DNA of 64,000 nt from Amoebidium appalachense (GCA_963693365.1 CAVNZM010000001.1:7998001-8062000), one strand, 5' to 3'. Counted from the stretch's first letter, positions 1 to 30,979 are shown. The notes: generated by a model not told the origin, from the letters alone. Translations and numbers: made by a program.

Positions 1-440
1 CAACGCATGTAGGCCGTCATTTGTAATGATTTTGCTTCTTTATTTTTGATTTTCAATGGGCACATATTTGCCACACGGACCAACACATCATGCACGTGCA
101 CAACGGTACGTGCCGGCTCCCCGCTCACACTCTCTTGTTGTGCTGATTTATTTACATGTAAAAAAAAAAAAAAAGAAAGATAAAGAAGCAAAAAGCCCCA
201 CCCAAAAGATTGTACTATGCAGGTACATGTGGGTCAACATGCAAATAGAAACGTTTGAACCATTCCCCCTTGCCCACCGCATTCACTCACACTACACTAC
301 TGCACCTGTTAATTCGCGCGCACAGGCTTGCTCACTTGCATACACACTAACACACACACATACCCACTATCCTCCCCCCTCCCCCCCCCACACACACACA
401 GACACATGCACACACACACACAAACTGTTGCACGCACGCT

Positions 441-445
<5 letters not shown>

Positions 446-487
<42 letters not shown>
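446..487. repeat. (CA)n microsatellite
   Basis: About 20 uninterrupted CA units follow a short CG-rich alternation, inside a longer CA-biased stretch that begins near 345. Confidence 0.9.
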
Positions 488-489
<2 letters not shown>

Positions 490-621
490 ACAGGGAGTGC
501 ATCATCGTGCTTCGGCCTAACGACTTCCCCTATGCGCTGCCACATGGGGCCCACCACACCGTGCTATGGAGCAACCGTCAGTTGACTGAAGCAGAGGTTT
601 CTATTCCCTCAGCCCATACCA

Positions 622-661
622 CCCCCCCCCCCCCAAAAAAAAAAAAAAAAAAAAAAAAAAA
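622..661. repeat. Poly-C / poly-A composite tract
   Basis: About 13 C are followed directly by about 27 A. This C-then-A order recurs across the window and may mark old retroposon tails. Confidence 0.9.
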
Positions 662-783
662 TCCAAGTCCGACCCATTTAACTCTTTTGTACTGAGATTC
701 TGTACAAGTATCTTTTGCCTGCACAATCCTTTGGGTGGGGCTTTGTTTTTGTGTTTCTGGCTTTTCATATGGCTTTTCATTTT

Positions 784-1349
<566 letters not shown>

Positions 1350-1741
1350 GTTTGATTCAAACAACTTCCTCCATCCTTTATTCATTTCTGGTTGTTTGGG
1401 CCTGACTCTGTGATCCCTCCGATGTATGCCCGTGAAAGGATTCTTTATTATTATTCCAGGAGCTTTTAGGACTTGCTGTGTGCGTGTGGTTGTGCGCGTC
1501 TGTACGGAAGCAGTTGTATGTGTGTGCGTGTCTGGTTACGCCAAAGGCACCTACATGGCGTAATCTCGTTTTTATCATCTGTGTGTAACTCTGTGTGGCC
1601 AAGTGTTCGTTTACGTCGGTTGTAAGGGGCATTTTTTGTGCTGTTTTCTGTCTGTCCTTTAGGGAGAAAAGGTTCAAAACAGACTACGTACCCCGCCAGA
1701 CTAGCAAAATTTAGCCAGCGCCGGCTAAGTTTGCTATGGAA

Positions 1742-1807
1742 TGTGACGTTTACCGATCTGCTACTAAATATGGTAGCAGATCATTTAGTAGCAGATCGGT
1801 GTGACGT
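1742..1807. mobile_element. Foldback element with 8-bp flanking repeats
   Basis: A perfect 18-bp inverted repeat (arms 1752-1769 and 1783-1800) is flanked by the 8-bp direct repeat TGTGACGT at 1742-1749 and 1800-1807. An 8-bp target duplication is typical of hAT-type transposons, so this may be a very short non-autonomous foldback. A second, imperfect hairpin lies just upstream at about 1705-1738. The class assignment is inference. Confidence 0.5.
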
Positions 1808-1991
1808 CATTTATCAATACGAATATAGCCGGCTGCTGCTAATTCCTGGTAGTCTGACAAGATGCGTAGTCTGTTTGAACCCTTAGTCGTTAAATTGTAG
1901 TGCGGCGGTGTGTGTCTGTGTGTCTGTGTCTGCATGTGTATGTTCGCATGAGCGAGCACACACGTGCGTGTGGGTGTACTGGTGTGCGGTT

Positions 1992-1997
<6 letters not shown>

Positions 1998-2077
<80 letters not shown>
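1998..2077. repeat. (GT)n microsatellite
   Basis: About 39 GT units, pure to the end where the sequence changes to unique DNA. Confidence 0.95.
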
Positions 2078-2079
<2 letters not shown>

Positions 2080-2608
2080 GACTCAACCATTGTTATCAAG
2101 AGCACCTATATATCTGCAGACATATCAATTACCAATCACTGATATTACCCCACAAAATTTCAGGTGCAATCACAGATCAGGGGTCTGCTACCTAACCACG
2201 CTGACACCGATGTTGCCTACTTCATAAACCCTCTGGTAAGACGCAGCGTACCGGACGTTTTTCACGCGCACCTAATCGTAAAGCCAAAAACCCCCGCCGC
2301 ATTATGATCAGTTGATAGATTTTGATGGGTGATATATGGGAAGGACGATATATATAAGAATGGGTGAGGGAGTGGAGAGTGGTAAATAATATTTCGTTAT
2401 TTAGGTGCATTATTGTATGGATCTCTTAATTTTATGCGTATGAATAAATAAACGAATATGGAGAGGATGGGAGGACAAGGTGGCGGGGAGGGAGGGGGGG
2501 GGGGGGGGGAGGGGGGGGGAGGGGAGGGGGGTAATAGGTCCGAAATGCGTGGCTGTGTATGTATGTGCCTGTTCTCTAGAGCCTTTGTTCGGTACGGGTC
2601 AGAACAAC

Positions 2609-2612
2609 TTTT

Positions 2613-2683
<71 letters not shown>

Positions 2684-2720
2684 CGCGCGCGCGCGCGCGG
2701 GAAGGTGGGGGTGGGTGGGT

Positions 2721-2764
<44 letters not shown>
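2609..2764. repeat. T / GT / GC / G composite tract
   Basis: A T run (2609-2634) is followed by (GT)n (2635-2674), (GC)n (2675-2699) and then, after a short G-rich link, a G run of about 44 (2721-2764). All parts are known non-B-DNA formers. Confidence 0.9.
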
Positions 2765-2765
<1 letters not shown>

Positions 2766-3023
2766 GGGTTGCTAATGTGCCGTGCGCAAATGCGCGTTCC
2801 AAAAGGTGTGGCATAACCGTGTACTAGCCGGAAAATAACCTTAAATAGTAATAAGGTATGCATTTGAAATGCAAAAGGCTAGAAATAGCTAAACATATAC
2901 AAAGGAACTGTAAAGTAAAATAAACATCGAGTGCTTGTGCGCTCGTCAACCTCAGGTATCGAATAAAATGTGTGACAGTAGCTGGAGATATTCTAATTGA
3001 AGACCCCCCCGTGCACAATCCTC

Positions 3024-3180
3024 CCCCCCCCCCCCCCCCCCCCACTATAGGGCAAGCGTGAAGAGCCCCCCCCCCCCCCCCAACCACTAAGGGCAAGCGT
3101 GAAGAGCCCCCCCCTCCCCCCAACCACTATAGGGCAAGCGTGAAGAGCCCTCCCCCCCCCCCCCCCCCCCCCCCCCCCCC
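3024..3180. repeat. Tandem unit CACTATAGGGCAAGCGTG with poly-C spacers
   Basis: Three copies of a unit of about 24 bp containing CACTA(TA)GGGCAAGCGTGAAG are separated by C runs of variable length. The middle copy lacks TA. The array is embedded in C tracts on both sides. Confidence 0.85.
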
Positions 3181-3447
3181 GCCCGAATTCGTCTTCACAC
3201 ACCAATACAGTTAGTCACGATTAACAGCCGCGCTAGAGTAAGGAACAGCAAATGAATCAGTAACAAGTTGTGCGTAACTTAATGAAAGAGGTACGATGGC
3301 TGGTCAAGCGGGAAGTTTATGCGGCATTATGACACGAAGAACTTCAAGAAATTATATATATGATCATGAATCATGTGAATGCTGTAGTAGTTTTTCCAAG
3401 ATATTCATCATTGGCTTGGCGAGATAATTTCGTTTAAACGTCTGCTC

Positions 3448-3613
3448 ATGTACATGTGTGCGTGTAGTTGGTGCCAGTGTGCATGCATGTGTGCCTGCGT
3501 GCGTGTGTGCGTGCGTGTGTGCGTGTGTGCCAGTATGTGTGCGTGTATGTGCGTGCGCGAACGTGTGTGTGTGTGTGTGTGTGTGCATGTGTGTGTGTGT
3601 GTGTGTGTGTGCA

Positions 3614-3644
<31 letters not shown>

Positions 3645-3718
3645 GTGTGTGTGTGTGCGTGTGCGTGTGTGTGCGTGTGTGTGCGTGTTGATGGTGGTGG
3701 TAGTGTGGATGTTCGGGT

Positions 3719-3760
<42 letters not shown>
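3448..3760. repeat. TG-rich array followed by G run
   Basis: Imperfect GT/GC alternation to about 3690 is followed by a pure G tract at 3719-3760. Confidence 0.9.
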
Positions 3761-3989
3761 CTGGGAGGCCGGGGTCCGGGAGCCCTAGGGTGGTTGAAGG
3801 GGAGGTGGGAGGGATTGGAGGAGGACCTCTTAGGAGGTGAGGCCCCAGGGGGCCTGGGCCCGGAGAACCCATTTTAATTATTTTTATTTTGACGAAAGGC
3901 ACATTTTAGTTCACATTTTTCTGGCCAGCCAATTATATCCATCGCCCTTCATCCGTTTACTCACGACAAACACACGCACACCAGTCTTG

Positions 3990-3994
3990 CCCCC

Positions 3995-4025
<31 letters not shown>
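3990..4025. repeat. Poly-C / poly-A tract
   Basis: About 26 C are followed directly by 10 A. Confidence 0.9.
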
Positions 4026-4028
<3 letters not shown>

Positions 4029-5134
4029 CGACGAATAGCAATTATTAAATTCAGCTTAGCATGTCACGGTTCTCGCTTTGTAGTTCACGATACCACGTAA
4101 CATCCGTTGGCCCAACTATCGTGGGTGTTTCAATCCTATAAGCTTCAACATTAGCCTGTGAAAGGAAACGTGCCTACCCCCCCCCCCCCCCCCCTTCCCC
4201 CTCCCTCCCCCCTCTCCAAAACCTCCACCCCCCCCCCCCCCCCCTCCCCTCCTTCCCTCCCCACCCCTCCACCTCTACCTCCCCCTGGGCCCTTTATCAA
4301 AGGGTAGTGAGCGCATAGACATTCAGAGAGAGAGAGAGAAATTGGGGGGGGGGGGGGGGGGGGGGGAGAGAGAGAGAGAGAAAGAGACTGAGAGACGGAA
4401 GGAGCAAAGAAAAAGTTTTGTTAAGGATTGTCGCACCCCTGGTCTCCACTGTTCCAATCGTAATCTTACACCTTTGCTCCAGAAATTTGGCAACGAATCT
4501 TTCATCAACACTCCCGTGACCTTCGTTTTGCGTTTCCCTGGTTCGGAGTCCCAGTGCACACTACAGAGTCCTTGGTATATATGTGTTGTGCTACCACTCA
4601 ACACCTTGACCTGCCCGGGTAAGCTTTTTTCTCAAACGTTTCTGAAAACATTATTCTCGGGTATGTAAATAATTGCACGTCTGGCATAACTAAGAAAAAT
4701 ATATAGTGCAAAAACGGAGGGGGAGGGGGGGGAGGGGGGGAGGGGGGAGGGGGGGGAACTGAGAGGGAGGGGGGAGGGGGGGGGGGGGGGAGGGAAGGGG
4801 GGAGAAGGGGGGATGGGGAAAGGAAGTACAAGACAGTAAAAAATTGCTCTACTTCACATGAATAACACATGCACTGCAAGCTTGCACTAGTTGCACTGCA
4901 GCTGTGCAAGAAACATGAATGGGTGCTGTTGGCAGCCGCTCCCACGCGGTCGATTTCGCGCCAAAACTCCGAACATAAAAATTTGGCGGGAACTTTTCTC
5001 CAATCAAAGCTGTATCTATTAGCCATATATAGTTATCCGGTCTGTTCCATAATGCATTCCATTCTTGCGATCCTGACGTGTGTTTGACAGCCCTTGAGGC
5101 TTGAGCCGATTTGTGTCAGACATCATGATCAGAC

Positions 5135-5215
5135 ACACTACTAAACCCTCATCTGCCATGCACCACTACTAAACCCTCACCTGCGTGCACCACTACTAAA
5201 CCCTCACCTGCGTGC
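5135..5215. repeat. 27-bp minisatellite
   Basis: Three tandem copies of a unit containing ACTACTAAACCCTCACCTGC with a 27-bp period. The last two are identical and the first has a few changes. Confidence 0.85.
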
Positions 5216-5426
5216 ATGGCATTTTCGTGCAAAGATCTCAGTCCTATATAGTAGTTTCTGTGGCTTTTTGTTGCTTCGACTTTCTCGCCAACCATTGATG
5301 TCAGTGTTTCATTTGCTACACAACACTGCTCTCCTACCCATCATGGGCACACAAGCCTAATGTATTGATGTCTCATACACCTTCCCTTTTCCTCACCCTT
5401 TTTCATCCACTCCCTTCACCTTCGAC

Positions 5427-12492
<7,066 letters not shown>

Positions 12493-12583
12493 AAACGAAC
12501 CCTCTTTGCGTGTTTGTATGTGGCGCGCGGTGAAAGATGGATAGGTTTGTAGGCTACACGCGAGAGAATTAAGAGTCGAAACA

Positions 12584-12740
12584 GGCTCTTTTATGGAGGC
12601 GTATGAAGGCTCTTTTATGGAGGCGTATGAAGTACCCTTGCTGGTGGTGGACCCTGTTCAAGGGTATTCTGCCTGCACAATCTGGTTTTGGTCTCTGGTT
12701 TTGGTTGTTGATTGACTTCGCTTCAATGTTTTTATTACCT
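12584..12740 (+). repeat. Second interspersed family, copy 2, with 24-bp tandem duplication
   Basis: GGCTCTTTTATGGAGGCGTA appears twice in tandem (24-bp period), followed by GGACCCTGTTCAAGGGTATT and CTGCCTGCACAATCTGG. A shorter match lies at about 697-745. Confidence 0.65.
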
Positions 12741-12785
12741 CTTTTTAGGCGGCAGGCTGGCACACGGGGAGAGGGGAAGGGGGAG

Positions 12786-12826
<41 letters not shown>

Positions 12827-13093
12827 ATGGGATGTTGGTGTGTGTCGTGTGCTTTTCCCGAGAAGTGGTTCCCTGGCAAAGTTGTCGTTTTGTCCTTGGA
12901 GTAGTGTTTAATGTGTAGCACGCACATACACACCCTATTGAGTTGATATCGGAATGAAGTGTCCTAGGAGGGTACGTATGAAGAATGGGCTGATATGCAT
13001 GGGTCTCCTTTTTGATCCGGCGGTTCGTTTTCTTTTCTTTTTCTTCTATTATCTTTTCTTTTCTTTTCTTTCTTTCTTTCTTTCTTTCTTTTT

Positions 13094-13096
<3 letters not shown>

Positions 13097-13153
<57 letters not shown>

Positions 13154-13194
13154 TGGTGGTGGTGGTGGGGGGGGGGGGGGGGGGGGGGGGAGGG
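13097..13194. repeat. T-run / G-run composite
   Basis: About 28 T are followed by about 30 G, a GGT array and another long G run. It mirrors the C-then-A tracts on the other strand. Confidence 0.85.
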
Positions 13195-14169
13195 GGGGGA
13201 GGGGGAAGAGGAAGAGGGAAGATGGGGGCTTTTGAAGCGTCGAGGTCAACCTTCAGTATCGTGATTCATACAAATATGTGCCCCTGGTTCTTTCGGGTTA
13301 GGTTTTTTTGTTGTTGTTGTTGTTTTTGTTTTGTTCTTGCTGAATAGGGGATGTCACAGGGGGCTGAGCTTGGCGAACAAGGAGTGTTTGATTCTGGTAA
13401 TTTCTGGAACCGTGTACGGCTGGCCCTAACAAGGGGGTTTTTTAGAAGGAGATAATATCTGAATGTGCAAAAAAAAAATAAAAAAATGCAATGTGTATAT
13501 GTTCATCGATGTATGTAGATGGTTTCTGATTGTAATGCCATGCATTATGTGAGCTGCCACAAATATTCCATATAAGATGAAATAAATTCGACACAGTCAT
13601 GCATAAGAGAAACTGGACTGACCAATTGGAAACCCCACCCCCCCTCCCCACACACACACACAAACACACAAACATGTGTACGCACGCACACACGCACGCA
13701 CGCACACGGGGTGGGGGGGAGGAGGGGGAGGAATAGAACACGGTACACCGACGTTCATGATTATGTCACTTCGTGAAGTGAGGGATAAAATGGCCTAGGT
13801 TTTAAGTAGAGCCGAAAACGGAGCAGGGCTCGGGGAATTGCCAGGAGGACGAAGATCCGGGAAAAAGGGCTTGGGGCACGTTCGGGAACATAGGGCACGG
13901 CCAAAGGTGTGTGCATGTGATATCGTACATGTGTGTGCACGTGTGTGTAAACTGAAGTGGGTAGATCTGCTAGCGTTCGTGTGTGTGCCACACGGAAAAG
14001 AGGTGGTTTTGTTTTCATGTTTTTTTTTTTTTTTTTTTTTTTTGTGGGGAGGGGAGGGGGGGGGGGGGGGGGGGGGGGGGGGTTGGTTGAGGAGAAGGGG
14101 GGGGGGGGGGGGGGGGGGGGGGATGATTGCCAAGATGATCATGTGCATGTTTGTGGTGGGTGCTCAGTG

Positions 14170-14287
14170 TAGGTGTGTGTGTGTATGTGTCAACGGTCTG
14201 TGTGTTGTCTGTGTCTGTGTGGGATCTGCGTGTGTGTGACACGTGTGTGTTTGTGTGTGTGACATGTGTCACAGTGTGTGTTTGTGC

Positions 14288-14338
<51 letters not shown>

Positions 14339-14470
14339 GTTTTGCAGTTATGTTTGTATGTGTCTGTGTGTCTACCAAGCCGCGTGTCGGTGTGTCGTGT
14401 GTGTGTCAGTGCACGCACACGGGAGTCTATGCACCATATCGATACCCAATCATGGTGTCCATGCTCAAGT

Positions 14471-14515
<45 letters not shown>

Positions 14516-14720
14516 CACGTGTGAATACGTGTGGGTGTGTGCACGCGCGTATGCTTGTGTGCACATGTGTGTGTGTGTGTGTGCGTGCGTGTGTGTTTCT
14601 GTGTAGTATGTGTGGCAGCAGGTGTATGTGCGTGTGTCACAAGTTCCGTGTATGTATGTGCGTATGTGCAAGTATGTGTGTGTTTGTGTGTGTGGGTACA
14701 TGTGTTCCTGTGTCCGTGTT

Positions 14721-14811
<91 letters not shown>

Positions 14812-15090
14812 GTACGTGCAAGCATGCGCATGTTTGTGTGTGGGTACATGTGTGCCTGTGTCTGTATTGGTGTGTGTGTGTGTGTGTGTGTGTGCGTGTC
14901 TACCTGTGTGTGTACGTGTGGGCGTTTGTGGATGTTTTTGTGTGCATGTGTGCGGCATGAGTGATTGTGTGTGTGTGTGTGTGTGTGTGTGCGTGCGTGC
15001 GTGTGTTCGTGTGTGCGTGTGTGTGTGTGTGCGTGCGTGCGTGCACCTGTGTTTGTGTGTGCATGTGTGCCGTGTGTGCGAGAGGGCGCA
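14170..15090. repeat. TG-rich microsatellite region
   Basis: Pure GT blocks (14288-14337, 14470-14514, 14721-14806, 14868-14894 and others) are linked by imperfect TG/CG alternation. Confidence 0.9.
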
Positions 15091-15440
15091 CTCTCGCGCA
15101 CACACGTGATCTGTGCTCAAATACTTCAGAGAGTTCCATTTTATTGTGCACAGCACCACTTTTATTTCTGTTTTGGAAATAATGAGCCTGATAGGAGAGC
15201 GGCTATGCCCAATTTGCTTCACACCGCATCTGCCTAGTAATATTATCATGATCCGTTAGAGCGCTTTCTAGGTGCATCACTCTTCCATTAGTATCGATTT
15301 GACTATAAGGCATCGGCACTCTATATTTTACCATTCGTGCTTACAAAATTAAATCAAAAGAAATGGCTACTACTTAGTCACAGCAAGCACTGTGACCCAT
15401 TCAAGTTATGCTTTTGGCCAACTAGTTTCAAATTTTAAAC

Positions 15441-16754
15441 CTAATTAACGAGAACCATAGATTGCTTGCGCTGGGGAGCATGCACATCCTTATACTTGTT
15501 GTACACCTCCACAAGGTTGGCCACGTACATGGCGTGATACTTCTCGACATCCTCCTCTGTAGGGTTGTCGATCTTAGGGCATTCTACAGGTCTTCCCACA
15601 ACAGTAACCAGAGGTTTACGCACGGGGATAAACCCAAAGGTATACTGGAAAACCCCGCGTCCATGGAAAATAGGGATGGAGTAACCCATCACCTTCATAA
15701 GTTTCGTCTGGATTTTGCGCAAATAGGACCCTTCGTCGCCGTCCACGGCCATGCGGAAAAGGTCGTTTTCGTTGAAGCAGAAAACGGGGACCATTCCTGC
15801 CCCCTGCTGCAGAGCAAGCCTCACAAACCCTCTGCGCTTGTTCAACGTCAGGTTGTTCGTTTTGGGTCGCGCGTCCAGAGCTTCCGAAGCGCCGCCAATG
15901 ACAATCAGAGCGGCCTGCCCGTGCCCAGGGTGGCTGAAAAGATACTCGAGGGACTTTCTGCTCACTGCAATTGCTCCCATAGCCATGATAAGTTCGCGAA
16001 GAATGGGGATTTTGAAGTTTTCAACCAGCGTCGCGACGTGGATAGTCACCTCGGGGAAAATACCGCCTACGTTGCTCGCCGAGGACATAAAGTTGGTGAT
16101 TGCACCGATGCTGAGAATACCGTGCGGGTGGTACCCGAAAATGTAGTTCTTGTTTGCATCAAGCACGCATGATTCGTCACGGATGAGCTGGGCCGGGAAG
16201 TAGTCGCGCAGGTACACCCACCATTTAAGGTCACGAACCCATTTCACACGGCGGCCACCACGGCTCGGGGCCTTGTCGTAGAAGTAATATAACATGTAGG
16301 GGATGGTGAAAACCCAGAGGACGGGATAGAAGAGACAGATGAGGAAGAGAAGGATACATGTGGGGATCATGGACATAACAGACATGGCCGCCAAAGTCTG
16401 AAGTCTTCGTTCCCACGGGAGGGCGGCTGGGGCGAGTTTGACCCCGGCGAGAACCTTTGCGGGTTGGCGGTGCGTTTCTGAAACAGTTTTGGCATTTTTT
16501 TCCTCTTTAAGTTGGTGTTTTTCGCTTGGTGTTTCATTTTCTGTGGGCTCGTTTTCAGTTGCTTTACCTTCAGTTTGCGAATCTTCAGTGGTTGATGTTG
16601 TTTCGGCCACTTCAGGTTCCTGTTCCACCTTAGAACTGACTTCCTCGATCGAGGGAGTGGCATCGATAGCTGGCGTTTCCAGTTTTTCTTGCACTATGTT
16701 TTGCATCTCCGCAAGCACAGGAGAGGCTGCTACGTCTGGTGCGTCTAGTGCCAT
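15441..16754 (-). CDS. DGAT2: DGAT2-family acyltransferase, intronless
   Basis: A 437-residue member of the diacylglycerol/monoacylglycerol acyltransferase family (acyl-CoA dependent, ER membrane and lipid droplet), which makes triacylglycerol or related esters. The family signature HPHG is at residues 209-212 in YIFGYHPHGILSIG. Other conserved blocks are GGASE (287-291), RRGFVRLALQQGAGMVPVF (307-325) and the PVRKPLVTVVGRPV block (377-390). A hydrophobic hairpin at about 122-158 is the expected membrane anchor. Residues 1-110 form an acidic Glu/Thr-rich extension longer than in most relatives. The ATG at 16754 lies about 115 bases downstream of a TATA box, and there are no introns, unlike the flanking genes. 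Whether the acceptor is mono- or diacylglycerol, or another alcohol, cannot be told from sequence. Confidence 0.93.
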   Translation of the reverse strand: MALDAPDVAASPVLAEMQNIVQEKLETPAIDATPSIEEVSSKVEQEPEVAETTSTTEDSQTEGKATENEPTENETPSEKHQLKEEKNAKTVSETHRQPAKVLAGVKLAPAALPWERRLQTLAAMSVMSMIPTCILLFLICLFYPVLWVFTIPYMLYYFYDKAPSRGGRRVKWVRDLKWWVYLRDYFPAQLIRDESCVLDANKNYIFGYHPHGILSIGAITNFMSSASNVGGIFPEVTIHVATLVENFKIPILRELIMAMGAIAVSRKSLEYLFSHPGHGQAALIVIGGASEALDARPKTNNLTLNKRRGFVRLALQQGAGMVPVFCFNENDLFRMAVDGDEGSYLRKIQTKLMKVMGYSIPIFHGRGVFQYTFGFIPVRKPLVTVVGRPVECPKIDNPTEEDVEKYHAMYVANLVEVYNKYKDVHAPQRKQSMVLVN

Positions 16755-16869
16755 TCTGTAGTTATATCTCTATTTAACGGGGAGACGGGGCGACAAGAAC
16801 AAGAAAAGAGAATTGGTATGCTTCAAAGCCCGTCGGATACAATTGGGGTTCTGGTGCTCTGGGGTCTAG

Positions 16870-16877
16870 TTTATATA
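16870..16877 (-). promoter_or_regulatory. TATA box of the acyltransferase gene
   Basis: Read on the minus strand this is TATATAAAC (to 16869), about 115 bases upstream of the start codon. The identical 9-mer precedes both FABP-like genes. Confidence 0.7.
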
Positions 16878-17242
16878 CTTGTCAAAAGCATTCCAAAGGT
16901 AACCAATTATAAAAGGGAAAGGAAAGTGATTTGAACAACCAACCAGAATTCACCACGGTTTTCACGTTTCCCCCTGTGATTGGCTTAGATTATTTTCTAG
17001 ATGATTCCATTTCAACGATTGGTTGCATGGCTCACCAATGAAAACACGATTATTAGTAAACCATTTTGATTCGCCTAGCGAGCACCAAGTGTGTGAGCAC
17101 AGCGCACGCTGATTGGCGCGATTAGAAACCCGTTTTGACGGCAGGTCTTGAAATAGCGCATATGTATTTTGGCAACTTTGCCTGTATTCCACTTCCACTC
17201 AACTGGGTTATATATATATATATATATAAGTTATAGTGTTTA

Positions 17243-17272
17243 GGTCCACTGGCCCCGAGTTCAGTGGACCTG
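17243..17272. repeat. Perfect 10-bp hairpin
   Basis: AGGTCCACTG and its exact reverse complement CAGTGGACCT are separated by 10 bases, just after a (TA)n tract. Function unknown. Confidence 0.6.
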
Positions 17273-17366
17273 GCGCTCCATGTCAGGTGGCTTTTTTCGG
17301 TTTCAGGTGGCGTTTTTGGGTCCAAGTGGCACTGAAATTTCTGGCCCTGTTCACAAATTGACGGTG

Positions 17367-17401
17367 CCTAATGCGTTTTCCAGCGCAGCCAATCAAATGC
17401 A
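17367..17401 (-). repeat. Dispersed 35-bp repeat with CCAAT motif
   Basis: The reverse complement matches 48980-49014 at 34 of 35 positions. It contains GATTGGCTGCGCTGG. Two copies in opposite orientation 31 kb apart suggest a dispersed family. Confidence 0.75.
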
Positions 17402-17849
17402 GCTAGTGACATATGGCTAATTCTTTTTATCTACCCGTTATCCAAAAACAGGCCTGCACTTGATTACTTGGTATAGAAGTGCCACCAAACACAATAACTG
17501 ATAAATACATAAAAAAAAATTCAGGGGAAAAGGAAAAATAATTCTCAGAAAGCGTGACTACAGTTATAGCGATGATTATAAAAGAAATATACAAATATGT
17601 TGCAGAGAAAGGCGAGCTGGTGTATCTCACTTGCGTACAGACTGAGATATTCCTGACATTCTAAACAGGACGCCATGACGTCAGGGCCGGGAGGGCCCCA
17701 TCTTTTTTCCGAACTTTGAGTTTTTTGAAACTTCCCCCCCCCCCCCTGTTCCACAGTCACACGGACAGACGAAAGGCCCCCTTTATATGTTAGCTTAGGC
17801 CTCAGACCTCCACCGCTCTGTTTTCTTGTTCTTGCCACTATATTTTTCT

Positions 17850-29410
<11,561 letters not shown>

Positions 29411-29525
29411 TTGGCTGGGTCGATCCTGTATGTAGCATGCAATGGTTTGATTGGTGGAAGTTCGAACGGTTCAATCCCACTTTACTTACGAGTTTAGAAA
29501 TGCACACATTGTCGGCCGGGAATCA

Positions 29526-29558
<33 letters not shown>

Positions 29559-30225
29559 GGGAGGGAGGGGAGGGGGGGGGGGGGGGGGGAGGGAGGGGGG
29601 GGGGGGGGGGGGGGGGGGGAGGGAGTGATTGTGGCTGAATATTTAGAAGACACCTCCTCCTGTTTATGAAACCCCTTTTTTAGTTTGCGAATAGTTTAGT
29701 ACCATATGATGTTTAGGTTATGCTCTGGCTTCCAGCATTGTTGGCTTTTTTCTTAAGCACCTTTTTTCTTTTTTCTTTTTCTTTTTTTTTTTTTAAAAAA
29801 AAGGTTCAACCCACTCTTGTATTGTTGCTCTATTAGACATTGTTGTACAATTATTGTGCTTGTACGATTAAAAAAACCCTGCCTGTACACCTGACCTCTC
29901 ATTATACGCAAATCACTGCTGCAGCAAGTGTGTGCCTTGTCTGACAGCCCAGAAAGCTGATCCCAAATACCAATAATAAAATGACTTGGAACAATTATTT
30001 GAGGCAAACCTTGTACATGTACTTTTTACAGCAACAGATACTTCAACATTTTACAATGTGTTGGTGTCAATTCTGCTGAGCCCGGCCAGGCTCGAATTCA
30101 CGTGAGCATGAGCCTCTTGCGAGTAGTAGTAGACACATGTGTCGATTTTCCTGCTCCTGTTCTACAGCACATGATTCAGTCTGTGTACAGCATGTATGTG
30201 TACAGATGTGTGTGTGTGTGTGTGT

Positions 30226-30289
<64 letters not shown>

Positions 30290-30631
30290 TGTGTGTGTGG
30301 GTGGGTGTGTGTGTGTGCCTGTGTGCGTATGCCTGTGTGTGCGTGCGACGTGTGTGTGCATGTGTATGCGTATGTGTATGCGTGTGTTTGCGCGTGTGTA
30401 TGTATGTGCGTGTGCGTATGCGTGTGCCTGTACATGTGCGTGGTTGTATGTAGTAGGTGTGTGTTGGTACCGGTAGGCGTGTGCCGGCTGGCCGGATCAT
30501 CGGACGTGCATTCCGGTAGCTGTAGGCACTACTAACATGGCGTGCTCGGCCTTAAACTGGAAACTGTCTAGGGTTGTGTGGCCACTGAACTTATGCCTGG
30601 AGGATTTTCAGGTCGCAATTGGATGTTTTGT

Positions 30632-30691
<60 letters not shown>

Positions 30692-30948
30692 TGGCTACGT
30701 ACGGTATGCGCCTGAGTCTGCACTCACGTTCGTGACGATGGATTCCGCTTGGCAAGTTGGATCTAAAAACGATGCGTTTTGAGTGGCGATGGGCTTTCCA
30801 CAGTACGAATAAATCCATTGGCCGACAGAAAGGCTCCTTGAAATCTGGATTATTAGTTGCATGACCTATAACGAATTGTACATTTGCACATGTTTTTTAA
30901 ACATTTTGATTCGTTAGTTTAGCACCTGATAAGAAACGTTGACCAACA
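29411..30948. other. Aminotransferase 3' flank and spacer
   Basis: G runs and GGGA repeats (29526-29620) lie in the probable 3' UTR. AATAAA at 29975-29980 is a candidate poly(A) signal. A TG array (30207-30300, imperfect to about 30450) and a G run of about 58 (30632-30689) follow. No further gene is seen. Confidence 0.65.
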
Positions 30949-30979
30949 ATTGGCATCAAGTGTGCTTATTCTAGCGCCG
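30949..30979 (+). promoter_or_regulatory. Shared upstream promoter motifs, FABP-like gene 1
   Basis: TTGACCAAC (30949-30957) and AGCGCCG (30973-30979) lie ahead of the TATA box. The same two motifs precede gene 2, and AGCGCCG is 27-28 bases from the TATA box in both. Confidence 0.5.

Larger units (their letters stand above)
12493..15440. other. Gene-free interval between F-box and acyltransferase genes
   Basis: I see no gene. It has a copy of the second repeat family (12584-12740), a G run (about 12789-12824), T-then-G composites (about 13097-13194 and 14021-14122), and a long TG-rich region (about 14170-15090) that includes a partial higher-order duplication (GGTACATGTGTTCCTGTGTC near 14695 and a variant near 14843). 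The last 300 bases are unique. TTTATT at 15140-15145 and 15161-15166 are candidate poly(A) signals for the minus-strand acyltransferase. Confidence 0.7.
16755..17849. other. Intergenic region between divergent acyltransferase and aminotransferase genes
   Basis: Mostly unique and AT-rich, holding the acyltransferase promoter. It has several ATTGG/CCAAT motifs (16910-17120), a (TA)n tract at about 17207-17228, a hairpin at 17243-17272, and a 35-bp repeat (17367-17401) that recurs inverted at 48980-49014. Confidence 0.7.

Noticed and set aside
15751-16172. Plus-strand open frames across the acyltransferase gene
   Set aside because: They are antisense shadows of the DGAT2-family CDS, which has the clear motifs.
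29440-29490. GGTTCAATCCC resembling a tRNA B box
   Set aside because: The flanking bases do not form a T stem, and no acceptor or anticodon arm is present.
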